DNA of 64,000 nucleotides from Oscillospiraceae bacterium (GCA_022799035.1 JAAWNQ010000001.1:1-64000); one strand, 5' to 3'. Shown: positions 8,816 through 17,520, numbered from the stretch's first letter. The notes: generated by a model not told the origin, from the letters alone. Translations and numbers: made by a program.

Positions 8816-8974
8816 ATGGAACGGTATGTTTGCGCTCCCTGCGGGTATGTCTATGACCCGGAGATAGGGGATCCGGACAACGGCGTGGCCCCCGGTACAG
8901 CCTGGGAGGATGTGCCGGAGGACTGGGTCTGCCCGGTTTGCGGACTGGGGAAGGAAGTCTTTGAGAAGGAATGA
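8816..8974 (+). CDS. rubredoxin
   Basis: A 52-residue protein too short for many gene callers. It has the two knuckles of rubredoxin, [12 protein letters not shown] and [11 protein letters not shown], with four cysteines for a single iron atom, plus the acidic middle and [14 protein letters not shown]. It is a small cytoplasmic electron carrier, often used by anaerobes in oxygen and peroxide reduction. It starts four bases after the spoIIR stop behind gagagg. No partner oxidoreductase is adjacent. Confidence 0.95.
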   Translation: MERYVCAPCGYVYDPEIGDPDNGVAPGTAWEDVPEDWVCPVCGLGKEVFEKE

Positions 8975-8980
8975 GAAATG

Positions 8981-9019
8981 AAACAGGCCACGCGGTATCC
9001 CGTACCGCGTGGCCTGTTT
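8981..9019. terminator. bidirectional terminator after rubredoxin
   Basis: A perfect 17-bp stem (8981-8997 with 9003-9019) with a five-base loop ends in a T-run. It separates the rubredoxin gene from the opposite-facing peptidase operon. Confidence 0.88.
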
Positions 9020-9032
9020 TATTCAAATGGGA

Positions 9033-9119
9033 TCATGGGGTTTTGATAAGAGGGAGGTTTTGAGCCTCCAGGGTATCGTCGATCAGGAGCAGGATGAGGA
9101 TAAAGAGGAGCGGCTTCAT
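9033..9119 (-). CDS. candidate 28-residue hydrophobic microprotein coupled to the P1 peptidase
   Basis: A short reading frame starts with ATG at 9119 in a four-base ATGA overlap with the stop of the peptidase gene. A strong Shine-Dalgarno (gggggagg) lies ten bases before it. The product begins MKPLLFILILLLIDD, a hydrophobic stretch long enough to touch a membrane, and ends in a polar tail, NLPLIKTP. It stops 13 bases before the shared terminator. I do not recognise a family. The coupling and ribosome site favour real translation, but the size leaves doubt. Confidence 0.4.
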   Translation of the reverse strand: MKPLLFILILLLIDDTLEAQNLPLIKTP

Positions 9120-10174
9120 GGTTGAGGCGCCTCCCCCTGGGGGTGCCACAGATCCCGGAGGGCCCAGACGGTCTTTCCGTCCCAGCCGGTGACGGTTCGG
9201 GCGGTGAAGAGGCAGTTGAGGATAGCCTCCTCCACACACTCCGCCGCCGCCCGGAAGGGGAGATCCATTTTCTCCTCGTGGAAGGCGGTGACGGCGCGGA
9301 AAGCGGTTTCCTCCTGAATGGGGAAGGGGTTGGCGGTGGAGAAGGCCAAGAAGACCTCCCCGCTGCCGTGGCCGATATAGGAGCCCAGCCGGGCCAGACC
9401 CACCGAGGCCCGTTTGGCCACCCGGCCAAGCTGGCGGCTGTCCAGGGGAAGGTCGGTGGCCAGGATCACGATGCAGGAGCCTACGTCGGACTCCTTGGCG
9501 GCTTTGGCTTGGTCCAAGGTGGGACCGATATGGTTTCCGCAGATAGTAAGGTCGGGCATACTGCCGTGATTGGCCAGGACCAAGGCGCCCATGGTGTAGG
9601 ATTGCCCCTCAAACTCCATGCGGCGGGAGGCGGAGCCGATCCCGCCCTTGAGCCCGTGACAAACCATACCCTTGCCGGCGCCCACATCCCCCTCGTCAAA
9701 AGCGGGGGAGGCGGCGGCGAAAGCGGCGAAGACCTCCTCTTTACCCACAGCCCGTTTTTGAATATGGTTGATACCTCCGTCGTTACACTCCAAGACAAGA
9801 GGGTTGACAGATCGGAGATCCACACCCTCCAGTTCGCAACGGCCGATCATGTACTCCACCAGGGCATCGTGGACCAAGCCCACATTCAGGGTGTTGGTGA
9901 GGGCGATGGGGGTCTCCAGGGTGCCCAGCTCCTCCACCTGGACCATGCCCAGGCTTTTGCCAAAGCCGTTGAGGACAAAGGCGGCGGCGGGCAGCTTATG
10001 AGTGAAGGGATTCTCCGGACCGGGGAGGAGGACGGTGACCCCGGTTTTGTTTTCGGCATTGTCCACGGTATAGTGGCCCACGGTAAGGCCGGGGACGTCG
10101 GTGATCTTGTTTCGGGGGCCGGGAGGGAGCTGGCCCACGGTGAAATTGTAGTCACGGGCACGGAGCTGGAGCAT
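9116..10174 (-). CDS. P1/S58 family (DmpA-like) aminopeptidase
   Basis: A 352-residue member of the DmpA/L-aminopeptidase family. The N-terminal NKITDVPGLTVGHYT is typical. The GGIGSASRRM segment carries the Gly-Ser bond at which the precursor cuts itself, making the Ser the N-terminal nucleophile of the small subunit. Such enzymes release N-terminal residues or beta-amino acids from peptides. ATG 10174 follows aggaaaggaagg. Its own promoter lies at 10225-10253, and the last codons overlap a microprotein frame. Confidence 0.92.
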   Translation of the reverse strand: MLQLRARDYNFTVGQLPPGPRNKITDVPGLTVGHYTVDNAENKTGVTVLLPGPENPFTHKLPAAAFVLNGFGKSLGMVQVEELGTLETPIALTNTLNVGLVHDALVEYMIGRCELEGVDLRSVNPLVLECNDGGINHIQKRAVGKEEVFAAFAAASPAFDEGDVGAGKGMVCHGLKGGIGSASRRMEFEGQSYTMGALVLANHGSMPDLTICGNHIGPTLDQAKAAKESDVGSCIVILATDLPLDSRQLGRVAKRASVGLARLGSYIGHGSGEVFLAFSTANPFPIQEETAFRAVTAFHEEKMDLPFRAAAECVEEAILNCLFTARTVTGWDGKTVWALRDLWHPQGEAPQP

Positions 10175-10224
10175 AGGGATCCTTCCTTTCCTGGCAGGGC
10201 GGGAATAACCCGCAGTTTGGTTCT

Positions 10225-10253
10225 ATTTTACCTGGCAGCGGGGTGTTCGTCAA
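10225..10253 (-). promoter_or_regulatory. sigma-A promoter of the P1 peptidase gene
   Basis: On the minus strand TTGACG (10248-10253) and TAAAAT (10225-10230) are separated by 17 bases, about 50 bases before the start codon. Confidence 0.75.
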
Positions 10254-10265
10254 GGGTGGATGAGA

Positions 10266-10294
10266 TTGCAAATCCAAAGGGGATATGGTATACT
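10266..10294 (+). promoter_or_regulatory. sigma-A promoter of the holA operon
   Basis: TTGCAA (10266-10271), 17 bases, TATACT (10289-10294). An extended TG lies just before the -10 box. It is 30 bases before the holA start and diverges from the peptidase promoter. Confidence 0.78.
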
Positions 10295-10323
10295 TTTTTC
10301 AGCGAATAAGGAGGGAACCGTCT

Positions 10324-11358
10324 ATGGCTTACCAGAAAAAAAAGGAAGATCCGTCCTATGAGGAGTTCCGAAAGGAGCTGGGGGCGGAAAGCCTGGGAAA
10401 CCTCTATGTCTTTCACGGAGAGGAGACCTATCTCCGGGATAAGAGCTTGGAGGAGATGAAAAGTCTCCTGTTGACCGGAGGACTGGATGATTTCAATTAC
10501 CATCTGATCCCTGGGAAGGAATACACCTTGTCACGCCTTCATGGGGCGGTGAATGCGTTGCCTATGATGAGTGAGCGAACCATGGTGGTGGTGACTGACG
10601 TTGATATAGACAAGGGGGACAAGGAGGGGCTGATGGAGCTGCTGGGGGACCTTCCTGACTATGTTTGTCTGGTGTTCGTCTATGACGTTTTGGAGTTTAA
10701 GCTGGACAGCCGGGGAAAGCTGGCCAAGCTGGTGAAGGAGAAGGGAAAGATCGTCAATTTCATCCGGCAGCAGCAGGATAAACTGGAAAAGTGGATCGCT
10801 GTGCGGTTTCAGGCTCTGGGCCATGAGATCAGCCGGACGGAGGCCAACTATCTGGTGTTCCGCTGTGGGGATCTGATGAACGGGCTGATCTCGGAGATCG
10901 GGAAGATAGGGGCCTATGCCAAGGGGCGGAAGATCACCCGGCAGGATATTGACGCGGTATCCACACCGCAGTTGGACGCGGTCATTTTTAATCTGACCGA
11001 CGCCATTGCCGGACGGAACTTCGATCAGGCTTTTCGGGTGCTGGGGGAACTGCTTCATATGCAGGAGGCGCCTATCAAGCTGTTGGCGGTGCTGTCCAAG
11101 CAGGTGCGGCAGCTTTATGTGGCCAGACTAGGGGCGGACCGGCAGAAGAATGTCCAGTGGCTGATGGAGCTTTGCGGATTGCGGGAATTCCAGGCGCAAA
11201 AGCTGATGCAGTCAGGAAAGCGGTTTTCTTTGGAGTGGTACCGCTGGGCGCTGCTTCGGTGCGAGGGGGCGGATTTGGAGCTGAAATCCACCGGGGCGGA
11301 CGGCCAGGAGGTGCTGGTGAATCTATTGTTGGAACTGGCCCAGAGGCAGGCGGCGTGA
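10324..11358 (+). CDS. holA: DNA polymerase III subunit delta
   Basis: A 344-residue clamp-loader subunit that opens the sliding clamp. The start of the family pattern LYVFHGEETYLRDKSLEEMK and the later VIFNLTDAIAGRNFDQAFRVL, with a C-terminal helical domain, match HolA. A longer frame begins at 10285, but the ATG at 10324 follows aaggaggg. It ends in a GTGA overlap with the RNase M5 gene, so the two are translationally coupled. Confidence 0.93.
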   Translation: MAYQKKKEDPSYEEFRKELGAESLGNLYVFHGEETYLRDKSLEEMKSLLLTGGLDDFNYHLIPGKEYTLSRLHGAVNALPMMSERTMVVVTDVDIDKGDKEGLMELLGDLPDYVCLVFVYDVLEFKLDSRGKLAKLVKEKGKIVNFIRQQQDKLEKWIAVRFQALGHEISRTEANYLVFRCGDLMNGLISEIGKIGAYAKGRKITRQDIDAVSTPQLDAVIFNLTDAIAGRNFDQAFRVLGELLHMQEAPIKLLAVLSKQVRQLYVARLGADRQKNVQWLMELCGLREFQAQKLMQSGKRFSLEWYRWALLRCEGADLELKSTGADGQEVLVNLLLELAQRQAA

Positions 11359-11969
11359 GGGGGGGAGAGAAGCCCAGGATCCGGGAGGCCATCGTGGTGG
11401 AGGGGCGGTATGACAAGAACACCCTGTCCCAGGTGGTGGACGGGGTGATCCTGGAGACCTCCGGGTTTGGGATATTCAGAGACGAGGAGCGGCTGGCCAT
11501 CCTCCGCCGGCTGGCGGAGGAGCGGGGGCTGTTGGTCTTTACAGATTCCGACGGGGCTGGGTTTGTCATCCGCAATTATCTGCGGGGGGCGGTGGACCCG
11601 GCCCTGGTGAAGCACGCCTATATTCCAGACCGACCCGGCAAGGAGAAGAGGAAGAAAACGCCGGGGAAGGAGGGGAAGCTGGGGGTGGAGGGGATGCCGC
11701 CGGAGGTTTTGCTGGAGGCCCTCCGCCGGGGGGGAGCTACCTTTCTGGACGGGGAGGAGAGAAAGGGGCCCCATCGGCCTATCACCAAGACGGATCTCTA
11801 CCTGGCGGGACTTTCAGGGACGCCCGAGGCGGGAGAGAACCGGAGAGTTCTTTTGAGGCGGCTGGAGCTTCCGGAGCATATGAGCGCCAATGCGTTGCTG
11901 GAAGTGCTGAATGTGCTCTACAGCTATGAGGAGCTTGTGAGCATGGGGATCCTGGAGGAGCGGAGATGA
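11355..11969 (+). CDS. rnmV: ribonuclease M5
   Basis: A Toprim-domain nuclease that matures 5S rRNA. Visible Toprim residues are IVVEGRYDK (catalytic Glu) and VFTDSDGAG (DxD pair). The following GFVIRNYLRG and KHAYIPDRPGKEKRKKTPGK are also typical of RnmV. The likely start is GTG 11355, which overlaps the holA stop and gives 204 residues, close to the family norm. A longer upstream frame overlaps holA widely and has no support. Confidence 0.9.
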   Translation: MRGGEKPRIREAIVVEGRYDKNTLSQVVDGVILETSGFGIFRDEERLAILRRLAEERGLLVFTDSDGAGFVIRNYLRGAVDPALVKHAYIPDRPGKEKRKKTPGKEGKLGVEGMPPEVLLEALRRGGATFLDGEERKGPHRPITKTDLYLAGLSGTPEAGENRRVLLRRLELPEHMSANALLEVLNVLYSYEELVSMGILEERR

Positions 11970-12460
11970 AAACCCTGTATTTGATCGGCGGCCCCATGGG
12001 GGTGGGAAAGACCACTGTGGGGCAGGAGCTGAAGAGACGGCTGGACAAGAGTGTGTTTTTGGATGGGGATTGGTGCTGGGACGCCCATCCCTTCCAGGTG
12101 ACCGGGGAGACCAAGGCCATGGTGATGGACAACATCTGCCATCTGCTGAACAATTTCCTTCATTGCAAGGCCTATGAGAATGTGATATTTTGCTGGGTCA
12201 TGGATCGGAAGGAGATTTTGGAGGAGTTGCTGGGTGGGCTGGATACCGGAGGATGTGAGGTGAAATGCCTTTCCCTCGTCTGTGCCCGGGAGACTTTGAT
12301 CCAAAGACTGGAGGGGGATATCCGGGCGGGAAGGCGGGAGCCGAGGGTGATAGAGCGGAGCTTGGAGCGGCTGCCGCTCTATGAGACGCTGGAAACCCGG
12401 AAGGTAGATACCACGGACTTGACGGCGGCCCAGACGGCGGAGGCGATCCTGAAGCTGTGA
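11966..12460 (+). CDS. P-loop nucleotide kinase-like protein
   Basis: A 164-residue ATP-binding protein with Walker A GGPMGVGKTT at residues 8-17, then FLDGDWCWDAHPF. It resembles small AAA_33 or shikimate-kinase-like proteins. The substrate is unknown. It starts in an ATGA overlap with rnmV. With the next gene it forms a pair of unrelated-looking small P-loop kinases in the holA operon. Confidence 0.8.
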   Translation: MKTLYLIGGPMGVGKTTVGQELKRRLDKSVFLDGDWCWDAHPFQVTGETKAMVMDNICHLLNNFLHCKAYENVIFCWVMDRKEILEELLGGLDTGGCEVKCLSLVCARETLIQRLEGDIRAGRREPRVIERSLERLPLYETLETRKVDTTDLTAAQTAEAILKL

Positions 12461-12474
12461 AGGAGGGGGGAGAG

Positions 12475-12981
12475 ATGGAGAAGGTGATAGTGATCGGCTG
12501 TCCTGGGGCGGGGAAGAGCACCTTTGCCCGCAGGCTGCGGGATGGGACCGGGCTGCCCCTCCACTATCTGGATATGCTGTGGCACAAGGCGGATGGGACC
12601 AATGTATCCTGTGAGGAGTTTGACGCCGCACTGGGAAAGGTGTTGGCGGGGGATCACTGGATCATTGATGGGAATTACCTGCGGACGATGGAGCTTCGGC
12701 TGAGAGCCTGCGATACGGTCTTTCTGCTGGATTATCCCGTGGAGCTGTGCCTTGCGGGGGCGCGGGAGCGGGTGGGCAAGCCCCGGGAGGATATGCCCTG
12801 GGTGGAGCGGGAGCTTGACCGGGAGTTCCGCCGGTGGATCCTGGATTTTCAACAGGATCAGATGCCCGTTATGGAGGAGCTGTTGGGGAGATACCGGGAG
12901 AAAAGGCTGGTTCGCTTTCACTCCAGGGAGGAGGCGGAGGAGTATTTGGGTCGGATAGAAAAAATAGGAATGGAGGCTTGA
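12475..12981 (+). CDS. FlaR-like P-loop kinase (DNA topology modulation protein family)
   Basis: A 168-residue protein with Walker A IGCPGAGKSTFARRL near the N-terminus, then PLHYLDMLWHKADG and WIIDGNYLRTMELRL. That arrangement is typical of proteins annotated as FlaR or topology modulation proteins. They are probably small kinases whose true substrate is unknown. The frame opens at 12457, but the ATG at 12475 is placed after aaggagggggg and is preferred. A relative (22435-22932, minus) precedes alaS. Confidence 0.82.
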   Translation: MEKVIVIGCPGAGKSTFARRLRDGTGLPLHYLDMLWHKADGTNVSCEEFDAALGKVLAGDHWIIDGNYLRTMELRLRACDTVFLLDYPVELCLAGARERVGKPREDMPWVERELDREFRRWILDFQQDQMPVMEELLGRYREKRLVRFHSREEAEEYLGRIEKIGMEA

Positions 12982-13014
12982 TTTTTGCCTTCGGTTCCTG
13001 TATGATGTATCAGA

Positions 13015-13135
13015 AATAGGCAGAGTAGGAAACGGCGTGTTCAGTGCCGGCGGGACGGGGAGTTGTCCGCCGGACGAAGTGAGGGAAGTGACAGGAAGCC
13101 CTCCGCAGTGCCTTTTCCGCATCCCGCTGCCGCAT
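13015..13135 (+). ncRNA. tetrahydrofolate (THF) riboswitch
   Basis: The leader of folT contains the conserved THF class I core: ggcagagtagg (13019-13029), gcgtgttcagtgccg (about 13035-13049) and gcatcccgctgcc (about 13119-13131). The ends pair (ggcag 13019-13023 with ctgcc 13127-13131). The inner segment ggacgaagtgagg matches the second conserved block. THF binding should lower folate transporter synthesis. Its place directly before a folate transporter gene is the expected one. Confidence 0.9.
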
Positions 13136-13150
13136 ATAGGCGGTATTGTA

Positions 13151-13198
13151 TCCTCCTTTGTGCGGCACCCGAAAGGGCTGCCCAACAAAAAAGGAGGA
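13151..13198 (+). promoter_or_regulatory. Shine-Dalgarno sequestering hairpin of folT
   Basis: The sequence tcctcctt (13151-13158) is the exact complement of the folT ribosome site aaggagga (13191-13198). An inner ggcaccc/gggctgcc stem closes the hairpin. This is a simple translational expression platform for the THF riboswitch. With ligand bound, the site would be hidden. Confidence 0.78.
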
Positions 13199-13204
13199 AT
13201 TTTT

Positions 13205-13843
13205 ATGTCCATGACCAGTCAGGAGCTCTACAAAACACCCTTTTCCGCCGCCTATTGGCACACAGCCGGGAAGGATTTCAGACGGCCCCGGAATCTGGCC
13301 TTCTCCGCCCTGATGATCGCCGCCTGCATGGCCCTGGCCCGGGTGCCCTCCATCCCCATCCACCTGACGGATGTGTATGCCGCCAAGGTGACCTGGGGCT
13401 TTCTGGCCCGGAGTCTCTGCGCCATGATCTGCGGGCCGGTGGCCGGGATGGTCTTTGGACTGGCGGAGGACACGGTGAGTTACCTGGCCAATCCGGCCTT
13501 TCCCTATTTCCCGGGCTATGCCCTCACCACTATGCTGGGATGTCTGATCTACGCCCTGTTTCTCTACCGCACGCAGTTTGGGCCGGTGCGGGTATTCCTG
13601 GCCAAGCTTTTGACCAACCTGATGAATGTTTTCTTGGGCAGCCTTTGGAGCACCATCCTGTCCGGGACGGGGAAGGGGTACCTCTATTACATGAGCGCCA
13701 GCGCGGTGACCAACGCCATCAAGCTGATCCCCCAGACGGTGATGCTGTGTGTTCTGTTTGCCGCGTTGACCCCCATCCTTCGATCCATGGGGTGGCTTCC
13801 CCCGGAAGGGGGCTGGGCGCCGAAAAGAAAGGAGAGGCCATGA
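13205..13843 (+). CDS. folT: folate ECF transporter substrate-binding membrane component
   Basis: A 212-residue membrane protein of the ECF S-component type, with about six membrane segments and the motif RNLAFSALMIAACMALARVPSI near residues 30-50. The family reaches the cell with a shared ECF energy module encoded elsewhere. The THF riboswitch upstream points to folate as the ligand. The start at 13205 is set by aaggagg seven bases before. The last codons overlap the antiporter start (ATGA). Confidence 0.93.
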   Translation: MSMTSQELYKTPFSAAYWHTAGKDFRRPRNLAFSALMIAACMALARVPSIPIHLTDVYAAKVTWGFLARSLCAMICGPVAGMVFGLAEDTVSYLANPAFPYFPGYALTTMLGCLIYALFLYRTQFGPVRVFLAKLLTNLMNVFLGSLWSTILSGTGKGYLYYMSASAVTNAIKLIPQTVMLCVLFAALTPILRSMGWLPPEGGWAPKRKERP

Positions 13844-15459
13844 CCCAGGCTATGTTCTTTTTTGCCCTTGTAGTTTTGGCCTGTGTGGCCGCAGGGCGCT
13901 TGTCCGGAAGGCTGGGGGTCCCTGCGCTGCTGCTGTTTTTGCTGTTGGGGATGCTCTGCGGAGTGGATGGGCCGCTGGGACTGGCCTTTGATGATTTTGT
14001 TTTGTCAGAGCAGATCTGTTCGGCGGCGTTGGCCTTTATCATGTTTTACGGCGGCTTTGGCACCCGGTGGGAGGCGGCGAGGCCGGTAGCGCTGCAGGCG
14101 GTACTGCTGTCCACGGTGGGAGTGGTGGTGACGGCGCTCCTCACCGCCGGGTTCTGTCATCTGGTTTTGGGGCTCTCCCTGGCGGAAAGCCTTCTGACTG
14201 GGGCGGTCATCAGCTCCACCGACGCCGCCTCTGTATTCTCTATTCTCCGGGCCAAGCGACTGGGGCTTAAGGAGAATACGGCCTCGCTTTTGGAGTTGGA
14301 GAGCGGCAGCAACGACCCCTGCTCCTATCTGATAACGGTGACCGCCCTGTATTTCCTGGGGGTGGGGGGCGAGAGTGGACTGTGGATCGTTGTGCTGCGG
14401 CAGGTGCTTTTTGGTCTGCTGCTGGGAGCGGCGGTGGCGGCAGGGGCCATCTTCCTTTTGCGGAGACTGGATTTCTCTGAGAGCGGGATGGACATCCTTT
14501 TTGTTTTTGCCGCCGCCCTTCTTGCCTATTCCCTGCCGGCCTTGGCAGGGGGGAACGGCTATCTGGGTGCATATCTGGCGGGGCTTTGGATGGGGAACTC
14601 GGCTATCCCTCGAAAGGCGGCGCTGGTACACTTTTTTGATGGGATCACAGGGCTTGCGCAGATGATCCTGTTTTTCCTGCTGGGGCTGCTGGCCACTCCA
14701 AGCCAGATCCCGGCGGCGCTGCCCATGGCCTTGGGAGTGGCGGGGTTCCTCACCTTTGTTGCCCGCCCCGTGGCGGTATTTCTGTTGATGAAGCCCCTTG
14801 GCCGCTCTACCCGGCAGTGTCTGCTGGTGTCCTGGGCGGGACTTCGGGGGGCGGCCTCTATCGTGTTTGCTGTGATGGCGGTGGGCCGGGGAGCGGCCAT
14901 GGGTCATGACCTGTTTCATGTGGTGTTCTGCGTATGTCTATTCTCTGTGGCGCTTCAAGGATCTCTTCTGCCCAGAGTGGCGGAGAGGCTGGAGATGACC
15001 GATAGCGAGGAGAGTTTGCGCCGGACCTTCAACGACTACCAAGGGGAGAATCTGCTCCACTTGACCCAATTTCGGATCGGGGAGGGCCATCCCTGGCAGG
15101 AAAAGCGGCTGGCGGACTGTCCGTTGCCGACTGACACCCTGGTGGTGATGATCCGCCGGGGACAGGAACAGGTGATCCCAGGCGGAGACACTCTTCTGAG
15201 GGAGGGAGACTTGCTGGTAGTGAGTACCCCTCTCTATGAGGAAAAGGAGAGAGGAGTTCCTCTGCGGGAGATCCCGGTGGAGCAGGGGAGTCCCTGGGCC
15301 AGAAGACGGGTCAGGGAACTGGAACTTCCGGAGGTAGGTTTGATCGTTTTACTGCGGCGGCTGGATGGTTCTGCTGTGGTTCCCAAGGGAGATACGGAGA
15401 TCAGAGTCGGGGATACCATGGTGGTGACTGACAGGGAGGAAATAAAAGCAAGCCTGTGA
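13840..15459 (+). CDS. CPA1-type cation/proton antiporter with C-terminal TrkA-C domain
   Basis: A 539-residue protein with about 12 membrane helices and the ion-site region GAVISSTDAASVFSILRAKR, followed by LELESGSNDPCSYL. The C-terminal 150 residues form a cytoplasmic regulatory part with repeated beta motifs (LVVSTPLYEE, MVVTDREE), typical of TrkA-C. Such proteins exchange potassium or sodium for protons. The ATG overlaps the folT stop, so it is co-translated with folT although no functional link is known. The stop codon lies inside the terminator stem. Confidence 0.9.
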   Translation: MTQAMFFFALVVLACVAAGRLSGRLGVPALLLFLLLGMLCGVDGPLGLAFDDFVLSEQICSAALAFIMFYGGFGTRWEAARPVALQAVLLSTVGVVVTALLTAGFCHLVLGLSLAESLLTGAVISSTDAASVFSILRAKRLGLKENTASLLELESGSNDPCSYLITVTALYFLGVGGESGLWIVVLRQVLFGLLLGAAVAAGAIFLLRRLDFSESGMDILFVFAAALLAYSLPALAGGNGYLGAYLAGLWMGNSAIPRKAALVHFFDGITGLAQMILFFLLGLLATPSQIPAALPMALGVAGFLTFVARPVAVFLLMKPLGRSTRQCLLVSWAGLRGAASIVFAVMAVGRGAAMGHDLFHVVFCVCLFSVALQGSLLPRVAERLEMTDSEESLRRTFNDYQGENLLHLTQFRIGEGHPWQEKRLADCPLPTDTLVVMIRRGQEQVIPGGDTLLREGDLLVVSTPLYEEKERGVPLREIPVEQGSPWARRRVRELELPEVGLIVLLRRLDGSAVVPKGDTEIRVGDTMVVTDREEIKASL

Positions 15460-15485
15460 GAATACCTCACAGGCTTGCTTTTATT
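15441..15485. terminator. bidirectional terminator after the antiporter gene
   Basis: A perfect 20-bp stem (15441-15460 with 15466-15485) around a five-base loop. It includes the stop codons of both convergent genes. Confidence 0.9.
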
Positions 15486-17520
15486 TGATCCATTTTGGGA
15501 TTTGGTAGAGCTCTTCATATTCCGGATACAGTTCAATGAGAGCCTCGGAAATAATTTGGTACTCCTCCAGATACCAGGGGCGGATCCGCCGGAAGATCCG
15601 AACAGTGACACCGTTGGCAAGATGGAAGGTGGGAGCCAGCTCGGTGTAGGCCTTACCGGGACCTGTACCTGCCAGGATATGCTCCACCAGGATGGTGAGA
15701 ACCTGCTGGTTCTCTTCTCCCAGATGAGTCTGGGGAGGATCGCCGACCACCAGATAGTCAGCAAAGGCGGTGTTCCAATTGAAGGAGTCCCGTTTATCTA
15801 CCGTGCCGTGGTATTGGAGGACGGTCTTGACCTCTGGCTCCGGCAGATCCATGGAGGCCCGGAGGCTGGCTACCGACTCCAGATTCAAAGTGAAAGAGGA
15901 GGAGAGAACCACGGCTGTCTTTTCCTCCAGTCGGGAGAGACTGTCCAAGTAGTCGGCCAGCCGTAAGAGCTCCTCCATGTCGGAACGCTTTGGGCCGTAA
16001 AAGTGGAAAGAGGGAAACAGATCCGGGGTATCCAGGTCCTGGATAGAGGTAGGCTGGAGCTTGGGGAAAAAGCAGTAGACCGCCGTTGAGATGGCCAGGA
16101 AGGCACTCATATACTGGGGCGCACGTACCAGGGAATTCAAGGCCACAAAGGCGATGGGGGGCAGGTACATCAGAAGGTGCTGCTGTCCGTGAGACTGGAC
16201 CTGGATAAAGGCGATAAAACAGGCTGCGATCTGGACCAAGCCCAGGGTGATCTTAAACCGATCCTCCTTCCGGGCCATATCCACCAGAGCGGCGATAAGG
16301 AACAGGATCAGCAGAACGAGACCAAAATAGCGGCAGAAGGAGAGAAAATCGGTTTTCAGGCCCAGAGAATAGGCGGAGTAGAGATCGCCATAGTCAGGCT
16401 CCAACACCTTATCCAAAAGAAAACGGAGGGTAAAGGTGATTCCGCACAGGGCGGTGGAGCAGCACAAGGCCAGAAAATCCCACCATTTTTTGTGATCGAA
16501 GAATACCTTTGCCACAAAGACTGCCAGACCAAAGGAGGCGGCAAAGAATAGGAAATACCTTCGGCACAGGAAGGTTCCCACCAGCAAGGCTCCCGTCATG
16601 ATCCCTCGGCTTGTGGCGGGCTTGTCACTGGTATAGATGGCATAGGCCCAGATGCCCATACCGGCGCAGGCCACATCCACCATGCCCACCAGGCCCGTGT
16701 AGCCCAGCATGGGGAAAAGGCTGGTCAGTACCAGACCACTCCACCGCTTTGTGTTTGCCAGAGCGGTAAAACCCCAAAGGGCGGGGAAGGTGTAGAGGTT
16801 GGACAGAGAGAAAAGGAAAACCGTCCGACTGGTGCCGAAGACCCGCATAATGAGGGAGATGGGATAGGCCAGCAGATAATTGTAATCCTCGGTAAGGGTG
16901 GATTCCAGCACAGCGATGATCTGTTTGTAACCTGTGACCTCATCCATAGCCAGATTTCGAGCGATGGCCCAGTAGCCGGCATTGTCCCAGATATATACTG
17001 TGTTGGAGGTGAAGGCATAGAGGGCGGTGGCTAAATTGAGGCAGACAAAAATGACCAAAAGCTGTTTCCAGTCCGCCTTAGCCACACCGACCAGATCCCG
17101 TCCGGCCTTTAGAAGGGCCATGACGATGACAGCGAAAATGACGGCGTTGCCCAGGTGGCAGAGAGTTTCCAAGTCCCAGCCTGTAAGAAGCCAGTCAATA
17201 AAGGGAAGACTCTCGGTGGGCATGGAGCAGCTGATGTCAAAAAACCAGCCCAGCAGCAGGGGGGGAACCAGGGACAGCAGGTTTTTCCACCAGGCCGTCC
17301 AGGGCAAAAGAACCCTGCGGGCCAGTTTACAGGCGGCCTCTATGATCAGGAGGAGGGCGGAAATAATCCCAGCGGCCAGAATTAGGTTTTCTGCGGGATA
17401 AACGTCCCCCCAGGGGATCCAAAGGCGCACCAAAATCCAGGCTGCCAGCGCGGGGAATACCGCCGTGCGCACCAGCCAGGATAGGGTGGTTATGAGGATT
17501 TTTTTTGTCTTTTCAGGCAT
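15481..17520 (-). CDS. large membrane protein, GT-C glycosyltransferase-like
   Basis: A 679-residue protein with about 12 membrane helices, several charged turns and a soluble C-terminal part of about 180 residues. The segment YIWDNAGYWAIARNL followed by DYNYLLAYPISLIMRVFG resembles the first external loop of GT39/ArnT-like transferases, which use lipid-linked sugars. No reaction can be fixed. It begins six bases after the HIT gene, so the two share a transcript. Alternative: an uncharacterised polyprenol-dependent transferase or flippase. Confidence 0.6.
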   Translation of the reverse strand: MPEKTKKILITTLSWLVRTAVFPALAAWILVRLWIPWGDVYPAENLILAAGIISALLLIIEAACKLARRVLLPWTAWWKNLLSLVPPLLLGWFFDISCSMPTESLPFIDWLLTGWDLETLCHLGNAVIFAVIVMALLKAGRDLVGVAKADWKQLLVIFVCLNLATALYAFTSNTVYIWDNAGYWAIARNLAMDEVTGYKQIIAVLESTLTEDYNYLLAYPISLIMRVFGTSRTVFLFSLSNLYTFPALWGFTALANTKRWSGLVLTSLFPMLGYTGLVGMVDVACAGMGIWAYAIYTSDKPATSRGIMTGALLVGTFLCRRYFLFFAASFGLAVFVAKVFFDHKKWWDFLALCCSTALCGITFTLRFLLDKVLEPDYGDLYSAYSLGLKTDFLSFCRYFGLVLLILFLIAALVDMARKEDRFKITLGLVQIAACFIAFIQVQSHGQQHLLMYLPPIAFVALNSLVRAPQYMSAFLAISTAVYCFFPKLQPTSIQDLDTPDLFPSFHFYGPKRSDMEELLRLADYLDSLSRLEEKTAVVLSSSFTLNLESVASLRASMDLPEPEVKTVLQYHGTVDKRDSFNWNTAFADYLVVGDPPQTHLGEENQQVLTILVEHILAGTGPGKAYTELAPTFHLANGVTVRIFRRIRPWYLEEYQIISEALIELYPEYEELYQIPKWIK

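Noticed and set aside
13063-13839. N-terminal extension of the antiporter frame through folT
   Set aside because: It overlaps folT in another frame. The ATG at 13840 starts a normal first membrane helix.
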